From the NCBI GenBank assembly GCA_002478685.1, contig DLPY01000038.1, forward strand, positions 1 to 8,717: a stretch of 8,717 nucleotides of DNA, given 5' to 3'. The position numbers were made by a program, and so were the translations under genes. A model generated the notes under the pieces. That model saw only the letters and a list, made by a program, of their open reading frames with translations, had not been told where the DNA came from and ran no database searches. The first letter of the stretch is position 1. Each line of letters begins with the position of its first letter. Source of the DNA: Flavobacteriaceae bacterium UBA7446. GTDB lineage: Bacteria > Bacteroidota > Bacteroidia > Flavobacteriales > Flavobacteriaceae. Shown here in pieces: positions 1 through 8,091 of this stretch.

Positions 1-400
1 TGCCCTCAAGTTGTGATGTGGGAGTGGCAGGGTTATCAACTTTAAACACTACTGAGTGCTCTTTTGTTATAGACACATCTTCTTTGCCATCAAGTGCGGC
101 AGTTACTGTTATCGTATATGTTTTTGATTCCTCAGGATAAGTATAGGTGACCATAGGGCCGCTTGTTTGAAAGATATCCTCTTCCGTCTCAGGATCTCCA
201 AAGTCAACTGTGTATACGATACGACCATCGCCAGGTACAGTAGTTGGCAGTACACCCGTTTCGGTGCCCTCGGCATTAAGTGTAGCTACAGTAAAATCTA
301 AGCCTGCGATGATGCTAAAATCTTCTTCTTCGGTACAAGCAAAAGGAATGCTTAATAGTAGAAATGATAGGATGTAAATCCCTTTATTTAATAGTTTCAT
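1..400 (-). CDS. PKD-domain surface lipoprotein (SusE-position glycan-binding protein), 3' part beyond the window
   Basis: This is a partial gene: 133 complete codons from the ATG at 400, open to the window edge. The N-terminus is a lipoprotein signal: K2 and K6, a hydrophobic stretch at about 8-20, and the lipobox-like I-P-F-A before C22. The mature end C-T-E-E-E-D resembles the acidic export signal that sends Bacteroidota lipoproteins to the cell surface. Residues about 28-115 look like a PKD/Ig-like beta sandwich, with V-D-F-G-D near residue 65 and the paired strands V-T-Y-T-Y-P and Y-T-I-T-V-T-A. It starts 26 nt after susD with no visible promoter between, so it is probably cotranscribed. 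By position it would be the third, accessory glycan-binding protein of the locus. It could instead be a secreted glycoside hydrolase with an N-terminal PKD domain, because the C-terminal part is missing. The lipoprotein call is firm; the function is inferred. Confidence 0.8.
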   Translation of the reverse strand, partial: MKLLNKGIYILSFLLLSIPFACTEEEDFSIIAGLDFTVATLNAEGTETGVLPTTVPGDGRIVYTVDFGDPETEEDIFQTSGPMVTYTYPEESKTYTITVTAALDGKEDVSITKEHSVVFKVDNPATPTSQLEG

Positions 401-426
401 TTTATTCTCTGTTTTTGATTAATTTT

Positions 427-1941
427 TTAATATCCTGGATTTTGTCCCCAACGCTCTTCGGCAAGTGCCAATTGTAATTCAATGAGTGGAATTGGGAATA
501 CCTCATTTTTGTCTTTAGTAAAGCCATCTATAGCTATGGCTGCTTTATCGGTTCGCACCAAGTCAAAGAATCGGTGCCCTTCACCAGCTAATTCTTTGCG
601 TCTTTCCGTATAGATTGCCTCTAATAATGATCCTTCAGAAGCCGTGTAATCTTGGCTATTATCGCCATAGGCTCTAGCGCGCACTTGGTTTAAGTAATCC
701 TCGGCATTAGCCCCACCACTTTGCGCTTCAGCTTCAGCTGCCATAAGCAGTACATCTGCATAGCGAATAGCACGGTAATTGTTATCGTAGTTTAATGGGT
801 CTGACCCTGCGCGTGAGGGTTCTTTGCGCGGCATATATTTGCGGTTAAATAACCCTGTGTCGTCTCTACCTTGAGAATATCTATCTTGATCGTTTCTAAG
901 GTCATAGAACGTTACATCACGACGTGCATCAGTGGCGTCAAACAAATCATAAAGTTCAACAGAAGGCAAACAAAATCCCCATCCAGCATCGAAAACTGGG
1001 TCATCGTATGGAGAACGTGGTCCACAGAACTTTACAAAATAGGTTCCATTACTACCGTTAATGTTAGACCAGCTTGCTGCCATCACGCTAGAATATTGAA
1101 TTTCGAAAACTGCTTCTGAGCCATTTTCGCCTTCAATCTCAAACAAATTAGTATAGTCCGTACCCGTAGTTAGCGCATAATTTCCACTTGAAATGACTTG
1201 CTTAAGTGTTGTAGCGGCATCACCAAGCTTAGTCGAATCGTACGTACCGTGATACAGATATACCTTACCCAGCAGTGCTTGAGCAGCCCCTTTTGTTGCC
1301 TCATAAGGTCTGTCTTGTGTTGCAGGAAGGTTTGGAATGGCTTCCAACAGGTCTGCGGCAATGGCTGCATAAGCCGTTGGAATATCTTTTATACGTTCCA
1401 TAACAAACTCATCCTCAGTCAGAATACGCTCATTTGATATACGCAATACACCATCACGCTCTTCCGTTTTTAAGGGGATATTCCCAAAAAACTTAACCAA
1501 CTCAAACGTATAATAGGCACGTAAAAAATATGCTTCGGCAATAATTTCCTCTTTGCCTGAAAAGTCGGTTTTGTCTTTGTTTTCCAATATATAATTTGTG
1601 CGGTTTAGACCCGCATACATCAATCCCCAAATGTCACGCAACTGATTTTCATCATCCGGAGTTTGAATCATTTGATCGATGTTTTGCAGTGTTGGCTGGT
1701 CGAAGTTAAACGAGTCACCACCAGCGGCATAGTCGTCTGAGGCTACCACACTGGTAAGTGTATTCCAGAAGGTTGCTTGAAGTAGGTCATAGGCAGCAAT
1801 GAGTGCATTTTGATATTCTTCTTCCGTGTTAAAATAATTATTTGAGTTAGAACCATCAGGCTCAACCTCTGTAAATGTGTCGCTACAGCTTAAAGAACTA
1901 AACAGTGTAACTGTAACAAATAAATATGTTATTTTTTTCAT
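427..1941 (-). CDS. susD: SusD/RagB family glycan-binding outer-membrane lipoprotein
   Basis: This 504-residue protein has the normal SusD length and is complete. A lipoprotein signal ends at C19 (L-S-C), followed by S-D. Family hallmarks in order are an N-terminal helical (TPR-like) region with Y-A-G-L-N-R near 109-114, A-E-A-Y-F-L-R-A-Y-Y-T-F at 135-146 running into K-F-F-G, Y-R-A-I-R-Y-A-D-V-L-L-M-A-A-E-A at 389-404, E-R-R-K-E-L-A-G-E-G-H-R-F-F-D at 446-460, F-P-I-P at 482-485 and the C-terminal W-G-Q-N-P-G-Y. SusD proteins sit as a lid on the SusC barrel, bind the glycan outside the cell and open for import. The ATG lies 5 nt after the susC stop, so translation is probably coupled. One oddity is a cysteine pair, C306 and C324, in the region that usually contributes to the ligand face. 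The family is certain; the substrate is unknown, and a beta-glucan is only a guess. Confidence 0.97.
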   Translation of the reverse strand: MKKITYLFVTVTLFSSLSCSDTFTEVEPDGSNSNNYFNTEEEYQNALIAAYDLLQATFWNTLTSVVASDDYAAGGDSFNFDQPTLQNIDQMIQTPDDENQLRDIWGLMYAGLNRTNYILENKDKTDFSGKEEIIAEAYFLRAYYTFELVKFFGNIPLKTEERDGVLRISNERILTEDEFVMERIKDIPTAYAAIAADLLEAIPNLPATQDRPYEATKGAAQALLGKVYLYHGTYDSTKLGDAATTLKQVISSGNYALTTGTDYTNLFEIEGENGSEAVFEIQYSSVMAASWSNINGSNGTYFVKFCGPRSPYDDPVFDAGWGFCLPSVELYDLFDATDARRDVTFYDLRNDQDRYSQGRDDTGLFNRKYMPRKEPSRAGSDPLNYDNNYRAIRYADVLLMAAEAEAQSGGANAEDYLNQVRARAYGDNSQDYTASEGSLLEAIYTERRKELAGEGHRFFDLVRTDKAAIAIDGFTKDKNEVFPIPLIELQLALAEERWGQNPGY

Positions 1942-1946
1942 AGTGG

Positions 1947-4900
1947 TTAAAAATCTAAATTAATTCCTAATAAATAGGTGGTTGCAACAGGATAGAAGCC
2001 CTTGTCAATACCTCCACCAAGAGCAGCACCGGTATTTGCCGAAGGATCATATCCTTTATAGTCTGTAAGGGTAAAAAGGTTATTACCGGATATATATAAT
2101 CGCAGTTTTTTAATACCTAAATTTTCATTTAACTTGCTTGCAAAGTCATATCCAAACTGAACGTTTTGTAATCGTAAAAAAGACGCGTCTTCTATATGAA
2201 AGTCTGAAAATTGATCAGTATTGATATTTGCTCCAGAAACAGCCCTTGGGATTGAATTACTTGTCCCGGATCCTTGCCATCTGTGAAGCATATAGGTTCC
2301 GCGATTAGCGTACAAATCCTTACGCTCGTAGTCACGCACTAACTCGTGCCCTAAGGAGGCAAAGGCATATGCGTTAAAGTCAAAATTTTTGTAAGTAAAC
2401 CCAATATTAAGCCCCATTTCTATGTCTGGAATTGGATCTCCAATATTGGTGCGATCTGCAGCCGTTATTTGACCATCTCCATCAATATCTACAAAACGTA
2501 AATCTCCTGGTGCTATGTCACCAATAGTGCTATAAGACTCATCTTCCCCGTGTAAGGCGATAGCAGCTGCGTCTAATTCATCAATTTCCGATTGTGTTTG
2601 GTAAATCCCATTGGTTTTGTAACCGAAGTAATGCCCAAGCGCAAAGCCAGGCGCCATTCGGGTAATGTCTGTAATTCCAAGACCAACTCCATATTCACCA
2701 CCAACAGGTGTAGTTCTTCCATTTAGAGAAAGTACTTCATTGTCAATGGTGGTAAAGTTAAAGTTGAAATTATAATTAAAATCATCACCCGAAGTACCAT
2801 AATATCCGACAGCAACTTCAATACCTTGATTTTGTACAGTACCTGCGTTAACAAAAGGTACGCCTGATCCAGGGGCCCGAACCCCTGTAAGTGCTGATGC
2901 CTGTGGGCTAAGCAACAAATCTTTTGTTTTCTTGCGGAAGGCATCTGCAGAAAAGATTAGCTTTTCACTAAAAAAGCGTAAGTCTATCCCAATATTTGCA
3001 GTTTCTTGCTCTTCCCATTTCAAAATTTCGTTTCCTAGTGTACCTGCGGCAGCGCCATATAAAAGGTCATCAATGGTTTCCGCATTATTACCAGGATCTA
3101 CAATAGCCTCTCCATTAAGTCTTGTTACAAATCCGAATGGAGGAATTCTATCGTTTCCTATAATTCCATAGCTTCCTCGGATTTTAAACTGGTTAATCCA
3201 ATCTACATTTTGCATAAAATTCTCTTCTGACACATTCCAACCAATAGAAGCCGAGGGGAAGAAGCCAACATTATTCCCGTTTACTGCAGAAAATTGGGAA
3301 GAAACGTCTCGTCTAACAGCAGCAGATAACAAGTATTTCTCATCATAATTATATTGCACACGAGCAAATGCTGATGACAAGCGACTATCAAACCAATCTG
3401 CTCCAACAGCTAGGGCAGCTTCGTTGAATCGTGGAGTAACAATCATACCCTCGTCCCAAACGGTTTGGCCTAATTGGTTAGTTCCAGTTGAAGTCCTACC
3501 AGTATTTCCATAAAATAATCCCTCTGTTTGGTACAATGATGTTCCCAAAAGAACTTTTAAATTGTGAATATCGTTGAAGGTGTTTTCATAAGTAATGAAA
3601 TTATCCCACATCCAATCGGAATAATTTGCTCCATTGTCAATCACTTCATTAATACCTACAACATTGGCACCTTTACCGTTTCCATAGTTTTGTTCAGGCC
3701 TAAATGCATCATCTAGAACAGTGGCATGGTTGTAATTGATCTTAGAGGTTACAATAATGTTGTCCAACAACGTATATTCTAATCCTAGAATTCCTGACAA
3801 TCGAGAGGCTCTCGAAGTGTTGTATGTGTTTGCAATCTGAGCAACAGGATTAATTAATTCAATTTGTGACACGTCGTTTGCCAATGCAAAGGTCCCATCT
3901 TCAGCATATACGGGCATAGTGGGATTGAGGTTAACCGCATTATAAAGTACTGATCCGATGCCACCTTCTGGCAAGTTTTGTTTACTACCTTCAAAATAAA
4001 AGACATTAGCGCTTAATTCAAGGTTGTCTAAAACATCGTATTTGTAGTTCATTCTAGCGGTAATGCGTTCATAGTTGTTACTACTTCCACCCACAATACC
4101 ATCTTGATTTAAGTAAGAAACTCCAAATGAATAAGATGATTTCTCACCCCCTCCATAGCCAGATAAGTTTATTTCTGACATAGGGGCAACTTCAAAAACC
4201 TCGTCTTGCCAATCGGTACCTTGTTGAGGATATACAAAAAACTCAGTTCGATCTGCAGCATCATTTATATATTGGGCAAAGTCGATTGTTTTCATCAACT
4301 CTAACTTTTTACTTGTTTGCTGCAATGCAGTATAGCTGCTTAACTGAAAAGTAAGATCCGTGTTTTTACCTCCAGATTTAGAATTGATTAGTATTACTCC
4401 ATTTGCCGCTTGAACTCCATAAATACCTGCGGTTGCATCTTTAATGATATTAATGCTAGCGATATCGTTAGGATTTATAGCGTTTAAATCTACAATACGG
4501 TTACCGTCAACTAAAATAAGAGGTGAGTTATCACCATTGGTAGTAATTCCACGAATCCTAATATTAAATCCGCTTCCGGGAGAACCTGATTGCGAGGTGA
4601 TATTTACACCTGGCACTTGACCTTGAAGGGCCTGTTCTGCACGAATTGGATTAAGCTTCTCAATAGTTTTTGAGTTAATTACACTTACCGCTCCTGTCAC
4701 TTCCTTTTTGCGTTGAGAGCCATATCCGATAACAACCATTTCATCTAACGAATTAGATGCTGAGGTCAATACTATAGTTAAATTAGTGGCGTTATTGACC
4801 GCTACTTCTTGGGTGTCAAATCCAATGTAAGAAATTACAAGTGTGACATCACCTGAAACTCCTGATAGTTGAAAAACACCGTCGAAGTCGGTAGTAGTTC

Positions 4901-5045
4901 CAATATTAGTTCCTTTAACCAAAACAGTAGCCCCCGGTAGTGGAGCGCCGCTGTCGGCTTCGGTAACTATTCCGCTTACTTGTTGAGCAAACGAAATGGT
5001 AGAAGCCAGAAAGACTACCAATATGTTAATTATTAGTTTATTCAT
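1947..5045 (-). CDS. susC: SusC/RagA family TonB-linked outer-membrane transporter
   Basis: With the start at 5045 this is a 1032-residue protein, normal for SusC. Residues 1-20 are a signal peptide ending S-F-A before Q-Q. Residues about 22-95 are the carboxypeptidase-regulatory-like beta domain (V-S-G-I-V-T, G-T-T-T-D-F-D-G, Y-I-G-F). A TonB-box-like D-E-M-V-V-I-G-Y-G lies at 101-109. The plug follows at about 112-228, with L-I-L-V-D-G at 177 and I-Y-G-V-Q-A-A-N-G-V-I at 208. The rest is the beta barrel, ending G-I-N-L-D-F with the expected terminal Phe. D853 to D864 (D-I-D-G-D-G-Q-I-T-A-A-D) is the EF-hand-like loop often seen in SusC proteins. It imports oligosaccharides across the outer membrane with SusD, powered by TonB. 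There is no STN domain, which fits regulation by the neighbouring HTH protein instead of an ECF sigma/anti-sigma pair. An ATG at 5096 would add 17 residues, but it overlaps the -33 box of the promoter and spoils the signal peptide. Confidence 0.97.
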   Translation of the reverse strand: MNKLIINILVVFLASTISFAQQVSGIVTEADSGAPLPGATVLVKGTNIGTTTDFDGVFQLSGVSGDVTLVISYIGFDTQEVAVNNATNLTIVLTSASNSLDEMVVIGYGSQRKKEVTGAVSVINSKTIEKLNPIRAEQALQGQVPGVNITSQSGSPGSGFNIRIRGITTNGDNSPLILVDGNRIVDLNAINPNDIASINIIKDATAGIYGVQAANGVILINSKSGGKNTDLTFQLSSYTALQQTSKKLELMKTIDFAQYINDAADRTEFFVYPQQGTDWQDEVFEVAPMSEINLSGYGGGEKSSYSFGVSYLNQDGIVGGSSNNYERITARMNYKYDVLDNLELSANVFYFEGSKQNLPEGGIGSVLYNAVNLNPTMPVYAEDGTFALANDVSQIELINPVAQIANTYNTSRASRLSGILGLEYTLLDNIIVTSKINYNHATVLDDAFRPEQNYGNGKGANVVGINEVIDNGANYSDWMWDNFITYENTFNDIHNLKVLLGTSLYQTEGLFYGNTGRTSTGTNQLGQTVWDEGMIVTPRFNEAALAVGADWFDSRLSSAFARVQYNYDEKYLLSAAVRRDVSSQFSAVNGNNVGFFPSASIGWNVSEENFMQNVDWINQFKIRGSYGIIGNDRIPPFGFVTRLNGEAIVDPGNNAETIDDLLYGAAAGTLGNEILKWEEQETANIGIDLRFFSEKLIFSADAFRKKTKDLLLSPQASALTGVRAPGSGVPFVNAGTVQNQGIEVAVGYYGTSGDDFNYNFNFNFTTIDNEVLSLNGRTTPVGGEYGVGLGITDITRMAPGFALGHYFGYKTNGIYQTQSEIDELDAAAIALHGEDESYSTIGDIAPGDLRFVDIDGDGQITAADRTNIGDPIPDIEMGLNIGFTYKNFDFNAYAFASLGHELVRDYERKDLYANRGTYMLHRWQGSGTSNSIPRAVSGANINTDQFSDFHIEDASFLRLQNVQFGYDFASKLNENLGIKKLRLYISGNNLFTLTDYKGYDPSANTGAALGGGIDKGFYPVATTYLLGINLDF

Positions 5046-5063
5046 TGTTAAATTGATTTTCCT

Positions 5064-5096
5064 CAAATGTAGGAAGAAAAAATTATTACATTGCAA
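5064..5096 (-). promoter_or_regulatory. Probable susC-susD operon promoter (Bacteroidota type)
   Basis: On the minus strand a perfect TANNTTTG element, TACATTTG, lies at 5071-5064. A TTG (within TTTTTG) lies at 5096-5094, 22 nt upstream. This fits the TTG-N17-23-TANNTTTG form known from Flavobacterium and related Bacteroides promoters. Transcription would begin near 5060, leaving a leader of roughly 15 nt before the ATG at 5045, and this supports that start. The match is direct; promoter activity is inferred. Confidence 0.65.
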
Positions 5097-5131
5097 AAAT
5101 TCGTGTATATAATATATATATATCGCAAAAA
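5090..5131 (-). repeat. Near-identical 10-bp direct repeat at the susC promoter, possible regulator sites
   Basis: Plus-strand ATTGCAAAAA (5090-5099) and ATCGCAAAAA (5122-5131) match at 9 of 10 positions and start 32 bp apart, close to three helical turns. Read in the direction of transcription they are TTTTTGCAAT, which contains the -33 TTG, and TTTTTGCGAT upstream. An all-A/T stretch (5106-5123) lies between and overlaps the upstream copy by 2 bp. This layout would suit an activator contacting polymerase, such as the adjacent LuxR-type regulator. In AT-rich DNA chance similarity is possible. Confidence 0.4.
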
Positions 5132-5151
5132 AAGGTCATAAATTATCAATT

Positions 5152-7962
5152 CTACAATGATAAAATGTACTCCGTAAGATTTTGGTCATGTTGGAGTGCC
5201 ATTTTTTTACGCAATCTATACCGCTTTATATCAACACTTTTTACCGAAATGTTAAGAAGTGGCGCAATTTCTTTAGAGGATAAATTCAATCTTAGGTACG
5301 CACAAAGCTTTAAGTCGTGATTGGTAAGTGAAGGGTACATATCTTTTAATCGCTTTAAAAAATCTTTGTCCGCATTGTCAAACGCTTGCTGAAAAAACTC
5401 CCAATCATCATCACTTTTTAGTGAGCGTTGAATGGTACGTAAAACTCTTGATACAGATGGGTTTGCAGCTGCTGGTTGTAAATCGTTAAGCAACGCATTC
5501 ATAAATTGATTTTTCTTAATCATTGCCATGGTAGAAATCGCAAGCTCTTTGTTTTTTTGTTCAATATTGTCCTCTAACTGTTCGTTTTTGATGCGCATGA
5601 TTTCCTCATTTTGTTTTAGTGCCATCAAGTCGAGTTTGCGCTGGTTTTCTTTAACAAGTTTTTCTTGCTCACGGCGATAATACTTGGTATATCTTTTGTT
5701 AATTAAGATAAGCATACCTAACATCAATAAGGCATAACCAAGCAGTGCAACAGTAGAAAAATACCATGGGCGGCGAATTTTAAATATTGTTTTATGATAA
5801 TCATTACTCATCACATCTCCAACCATGGCGCGAGCATTTAAGGTGTAAGTTCCAAACCTTAGATTGCTAAAGTTAACTGTAGCGTCAGTTGTCCACTCCG
5901 ACCATCTATCAGAATAACCATCAAGCCTGTACTGAAAAAGTGCTTTATCAACAATATTGTTATTTGCGACAAAATAGCGCGCTGAAATAGAATTAAAATT
6001 TGCTTTTAATTCCAGCTTATCATTTAATTGAAGTTGTTGTTTTTGATTAGATTTATCAGATGCCTCAAGTTTATTCAGCATGATATTGGGTGCATAGGAT
6101 TGGACTTTTGATATGTCAAAAACAAAAAATCCATTTGACGTTCCAATGAGATATTCATCTTCAGATAAGTGACTGATATTTTCAAACCCCGTGTTGGTTT
6201 TTCGCATATCGTAAGAGAGTGGATACTTGTTGATGTTGAACTCACTAGACAACGCACCTTTTTCTGCACGTATTAAGTTATTACGCTCGAAAAGCCAAAG
6301 GTATTTTTCTCTATCAACCACCATTTTGGCAGAAGTAAAGTTGTTTTCTTGAAAAAGCGATGAAATAAGCTCGTTTTTAACAAATTGATTTGTTTCGGGT
6401 TCATACTCAAAAAATCCGTCTTTGGAAAAATAACAAATATCACCTTGAAACGAAATCATGCTACTATATAGGCTGGTTGGTACATCTGGAATACTGGAAA
6501 CGGTTAGGGCAGCATTGTTTTTATCGTCTAGTAACAATTTAAAGACTCCTTTGTATTCATGGCTAACCAAAAGTTCATGGGTGTTTATCAGTTCAAAATA
6601 ACGTGAAGACATGGAAAAGTCTTGAATATGATGCGAATAACGCAAGTCATCAGAGGTCTTTTCAAAAAGGTGTAAACCATTGTAAGTTCCTGCTAAAAGT
6701 TGGTTGTCATTCAGTTCCCGAAAAAGCCAAACGCCCGCACCCCTATACAATGGTTTTGCTTTTGAACCAATGATTTGAAATGCGCCTTTATCATGACCAC
6801 AAAGCAAACTATTGTTTAAAATCTGTAAAGACCAAACCTGACCGTCTAACCCCGCAACAAGTTTTAGTGGATCGTTCGAATTTTTTGGCTTATAATATAG
6901 CCCTTGATTGGTTCCCACGTAAAGCATATTGTTATATGTATGTGTGGTATAAACAGTACCGATTGGAGGTTTATTAAAGCTATAAAACTTTTTTGATGAA
7001 GATAAAGGTATATAGGAAAGACCATTATCAAGTCCGACCCATAAACCGTTTTGATTATCAAATGAAACTGAAAGCACCGTGCTGTTGGATAAGCCTTGGG
7101 CTGTTCCAATTTGTTGAATCAGTTTTCCCTCTGGGGATAAAATATAAACGCCATTACTAATTGTGCCAAGGATCAGTTGCTCATTATGAGTTTTATCAAA
7201 GCTAAATACCACGTCATTAGCAAGTTTTTTACTTAGAGAAGCATTATACGGAGTTACTGAATTTTGTTTGAGCAACAACCCATTTTCTCGAGTAACTATT
7301 AATGTTCCGTTTACAAAACTACTTATCCCAATAACATGATTATTGTTAAGTTGATCTGCTGATAAAAAAAGATTCCCCTTTTCGTTTACAATGTGATATA
7401 TGGATAGATTATTATCTTGGTAATAAATATTATCATTCTCAATAAATATTTTTAAAACTCCTGAAATAGGGTTAAACGTGGATAATTTTCGTGAAGTTTG
7501 GTCGTATATAATCAATCGGTTTAGTGACTGAAATATAATATACTGTTTATGAGGGACTACGTTCCATATTTGTTCGTCTTCAATCATATTAAAGTCAAGG
7601 CTTTTGACTAAAGATGTATAACTCAATTTGCCATTTTTTTTACGTAACCAATACCCAAAGTCCATATACGCCCCTGTATACACAGCGGTTGAGTTCACAT
7701 ACACTGAGCGCATGATGGTGTTGTTGGGTGTAGCATATAAATTCCACTCTGAGCCATTAAACTCTAATAATCCAAAATTGTTTGCAACATAAGTTCTGTT
7801 GAGTGCATCTTGCGAGATTTTCCAATTCTGATTCCCTGCTTTATAAATTTCAGAAGGGAAATTCTGTATAGGAGGATGATATTGTGAAAATCCAATGCAT
7901 GTCCCTAAAATGCACAAAAACAGTGTTTTATAATATTTTGACTGGAAAATGTTTAGGTTCAT
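5152..7962 (-). CDS. Membrane-spanning one-component regulator: beta-propeller sensor, Y_Y_Y domain, TM helix, coiled coil, LuxR-type HTH
   Basis: This is a 936-residue protein. A signal sequence covers residues 1-26 (G-F-S before Q). Residues about 30-650 form a periplasmic beta-propeller of Reg_prop type, with blade signatures such as G-L-W-V-G-L-D-N-G-L (306-315), L-Y-V-G-T-N-Q-G-L (347-355), L-L-A-G-T-Y-N-G-L (422-430) and L-I-G-T-S-N-G (605-611). A Y_Y_Y domain follows at about 655-725 (Y678, Y683, W687, Y706). One transmembrane helix lies at 735-754 after R-R-P-W. A charged coiled coil spans about 756-830, with Q-K-N-K-E-L-A at 802-808. The C-terminus (879-936) is a LuxR/GerE-type HTH: L-T-N-H-D-L-K-L-C-A-Y-L, then S-S-K-E-I-A and R-Y-R-L-R-K-K. 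There is no histidine-kinase ATPase or receiver domain, and no histidine in the coiled coil. It probably senses a periplasmic oligosaccharide and controls the susC operon 106 bp downstream. The start at 7962 gives the best signal peptide; an ATG at 7980 is possible. Confidence 0.92.
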   Translation of the reverse strand: MNLNIFQSKYYKTLFLCILGTCIGFSQYHPPIQNFPSEIYKAGNQNWKISQDALNRTYVANNFGLLEFNGSEWNLYATPNNTIMRSVYVNSTAVYTGAYMDFGYWLRKKNGKLSYTSLVKSLDFNMIEDEQIWNVVPHKQYIIFQSLNRLIIYDQTSRKLSTFNPISGVLKIFIENDNIYYQDNNLSIYHIVNEKGNLFLSADQLNNNHVIGISSFVNGTLIVTRENGLLLKQNSVTPYNASLSKKLANDVVFSFDKTHNEQLILGTISNGVYILSPEGKLIQQIGTAQGLSNSTVLSVSFDNQNGLWVGLDNGLSYIPLSSSKKFYSFNKPPIGTVYTTHTYNNMLYVGTNQGLYYKPKNSNDPLKLVAGLDGQVWSLQILNNSLLCGHDKGAFQIIGSKAKPLYRGAGVWLFRELNDNQLLAGTYNGLHLFEKTSDDLRYSHHIQDFSMSSRYFELINTHELLVSHEYKGVFKLLLDDKNNAALTVSSIPDVPTSLYSSMISFQGDICYFSKDGFFEYEPETNQFVKNELISSLFQENNFTSAKMVVDREKYLWLFERNNLIRAEKGALSSEFNINKYPLSYDMRKTNTGFENISHLSEDEYLIGTSNGFFVFDISKVQSYAPNIMLNKLEASDKSNQKQQLQLNDKLELKANFNSISARYFVANNNIVDKALFQYRLDGYSDRWSEWTTDATVNFSNLRFGTYTLNARAMVGDVMSNDYHKTIFKIRRPWYFSTVALLGYALLMLGMLILINKRYTKYYRREQEKLVKENQRKLDLMALKQNEEIMRIKNEQLEDNIEQKNKELAISTMAMIKKNQFMNALLNDLQPAAANPSVSRVLRTIQRSLKSDDDWEFFQQAFDNADKDFLKRLKDMYPSLTNHDLKLCAYLRLNLSSKEIAPLLNISVKSVDIKRYRLRKKMALQHDQNLTEYILSL

Positions 7963-7969
7963 GTAGATA

Positions 7970-7977
7970 CAAACATA
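7970..7977 (-). promoter_or_regulatory. Possible -7 promoter element for the regulator gene
   Basis: On the minus strand TATGTTTG is a perfect TANNTTTG match. The nearest upstream TTG (8006-8004) is 26 nt away, longer than the usual 17-23. The element is only 7 nt from the ATG at 7962, so the transcript would be almost leaderless. A second perfect match, TAAGTTTG at 8068-8061, has no well-placed TTG. Either could be the true promoter, or neither. Confidence 0.25.
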
Positions 7978-8038
7978 CATGTTTTAAGTTTGGGAAAAAA
8001 CTTCAAGTTATTTGTTTTTGACCACGAATGATGATAAA

Positions 8039-8091
8039 CACTGTGAATTATCGACCTAAACAAACTTAAATATAGTGTAGATATTACAGTG
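8039..8091. repeat. Imperfect inverted repeat in the divergent promoter region
   Basis: CACTGTGAATTATC at 8039-8052 pairs with GATATTACAGTG at 8080-8091, allowing two single-base bulges. The outer six bases, CACTGT and ACAGTG, are perfect. The 27-nt centre contains the minus-strand TAAGTTTG box at 8068-8061. It could be a protein-binding dyad controlling one or both divergent genes. It is a poor terminator candidate, because it lies upstream of both genes and no T-run follows it. Confidence 0.3.

Noticed and set aside
2451..2489. Dockerin or EF-hand domain within SusC
   Set aside because: The single D-x-D-G-D-G loop at 853-864 is a common feature of SusC barrels. There is no duplicated dockerin repeat.
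2932..3171. Plus-strand ORFs inside susC and susD (such as 871-1119, 1198-1437 and 2932-3171)
   Set aside because: They lie wholly opposite conserved coding sequence and show no signal, domain or promoter. They are frame shadows.
5046..5096. Upstream ATG at 5096 as the susC start (17 extra residues)
   Set aside because: It overlaps the -33 box of a perfect TTG-N22-TANNTTTG promoter, so it would lie outside the mRNA. It also puts a Phe/Leu/Arg-rich leader before a normal signal peptide that begins M-N-K.
5106..5123. TA-rich stretch as a microsatellite
   Set aside because: It is 18 bp of A/T with an interrupted alternation, which is typical of AT-rich promoter DNA in this group and too short to call a tandem repeat.
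5046..5151. Rho-independent terminator between the regulator and susC
   Set aside because: No GC-containing stem followed by a T-run was found after the regulator stop at 5152. The T-run at 5133-5127 (minus) has no hairpin before it and belongs to the repeat.
5152..7980. Regulator as a hybrid two-component system (HTCS)
   Set aside because: The sensor half fits, but there is no histidine-kinase ATPase, no receiver domain and no AraC-type HTH. The coiled coil runs straight into a LuxR-type HTH.
7986..8003. Hairpin AAGTTT-GGGAAA-AAACTT upstream of the regulator
   Set aside because: The stem is perfect but only 6 bp and has one G-C pair. In AT-rich intergenic DNA this is likely to occur by chance.
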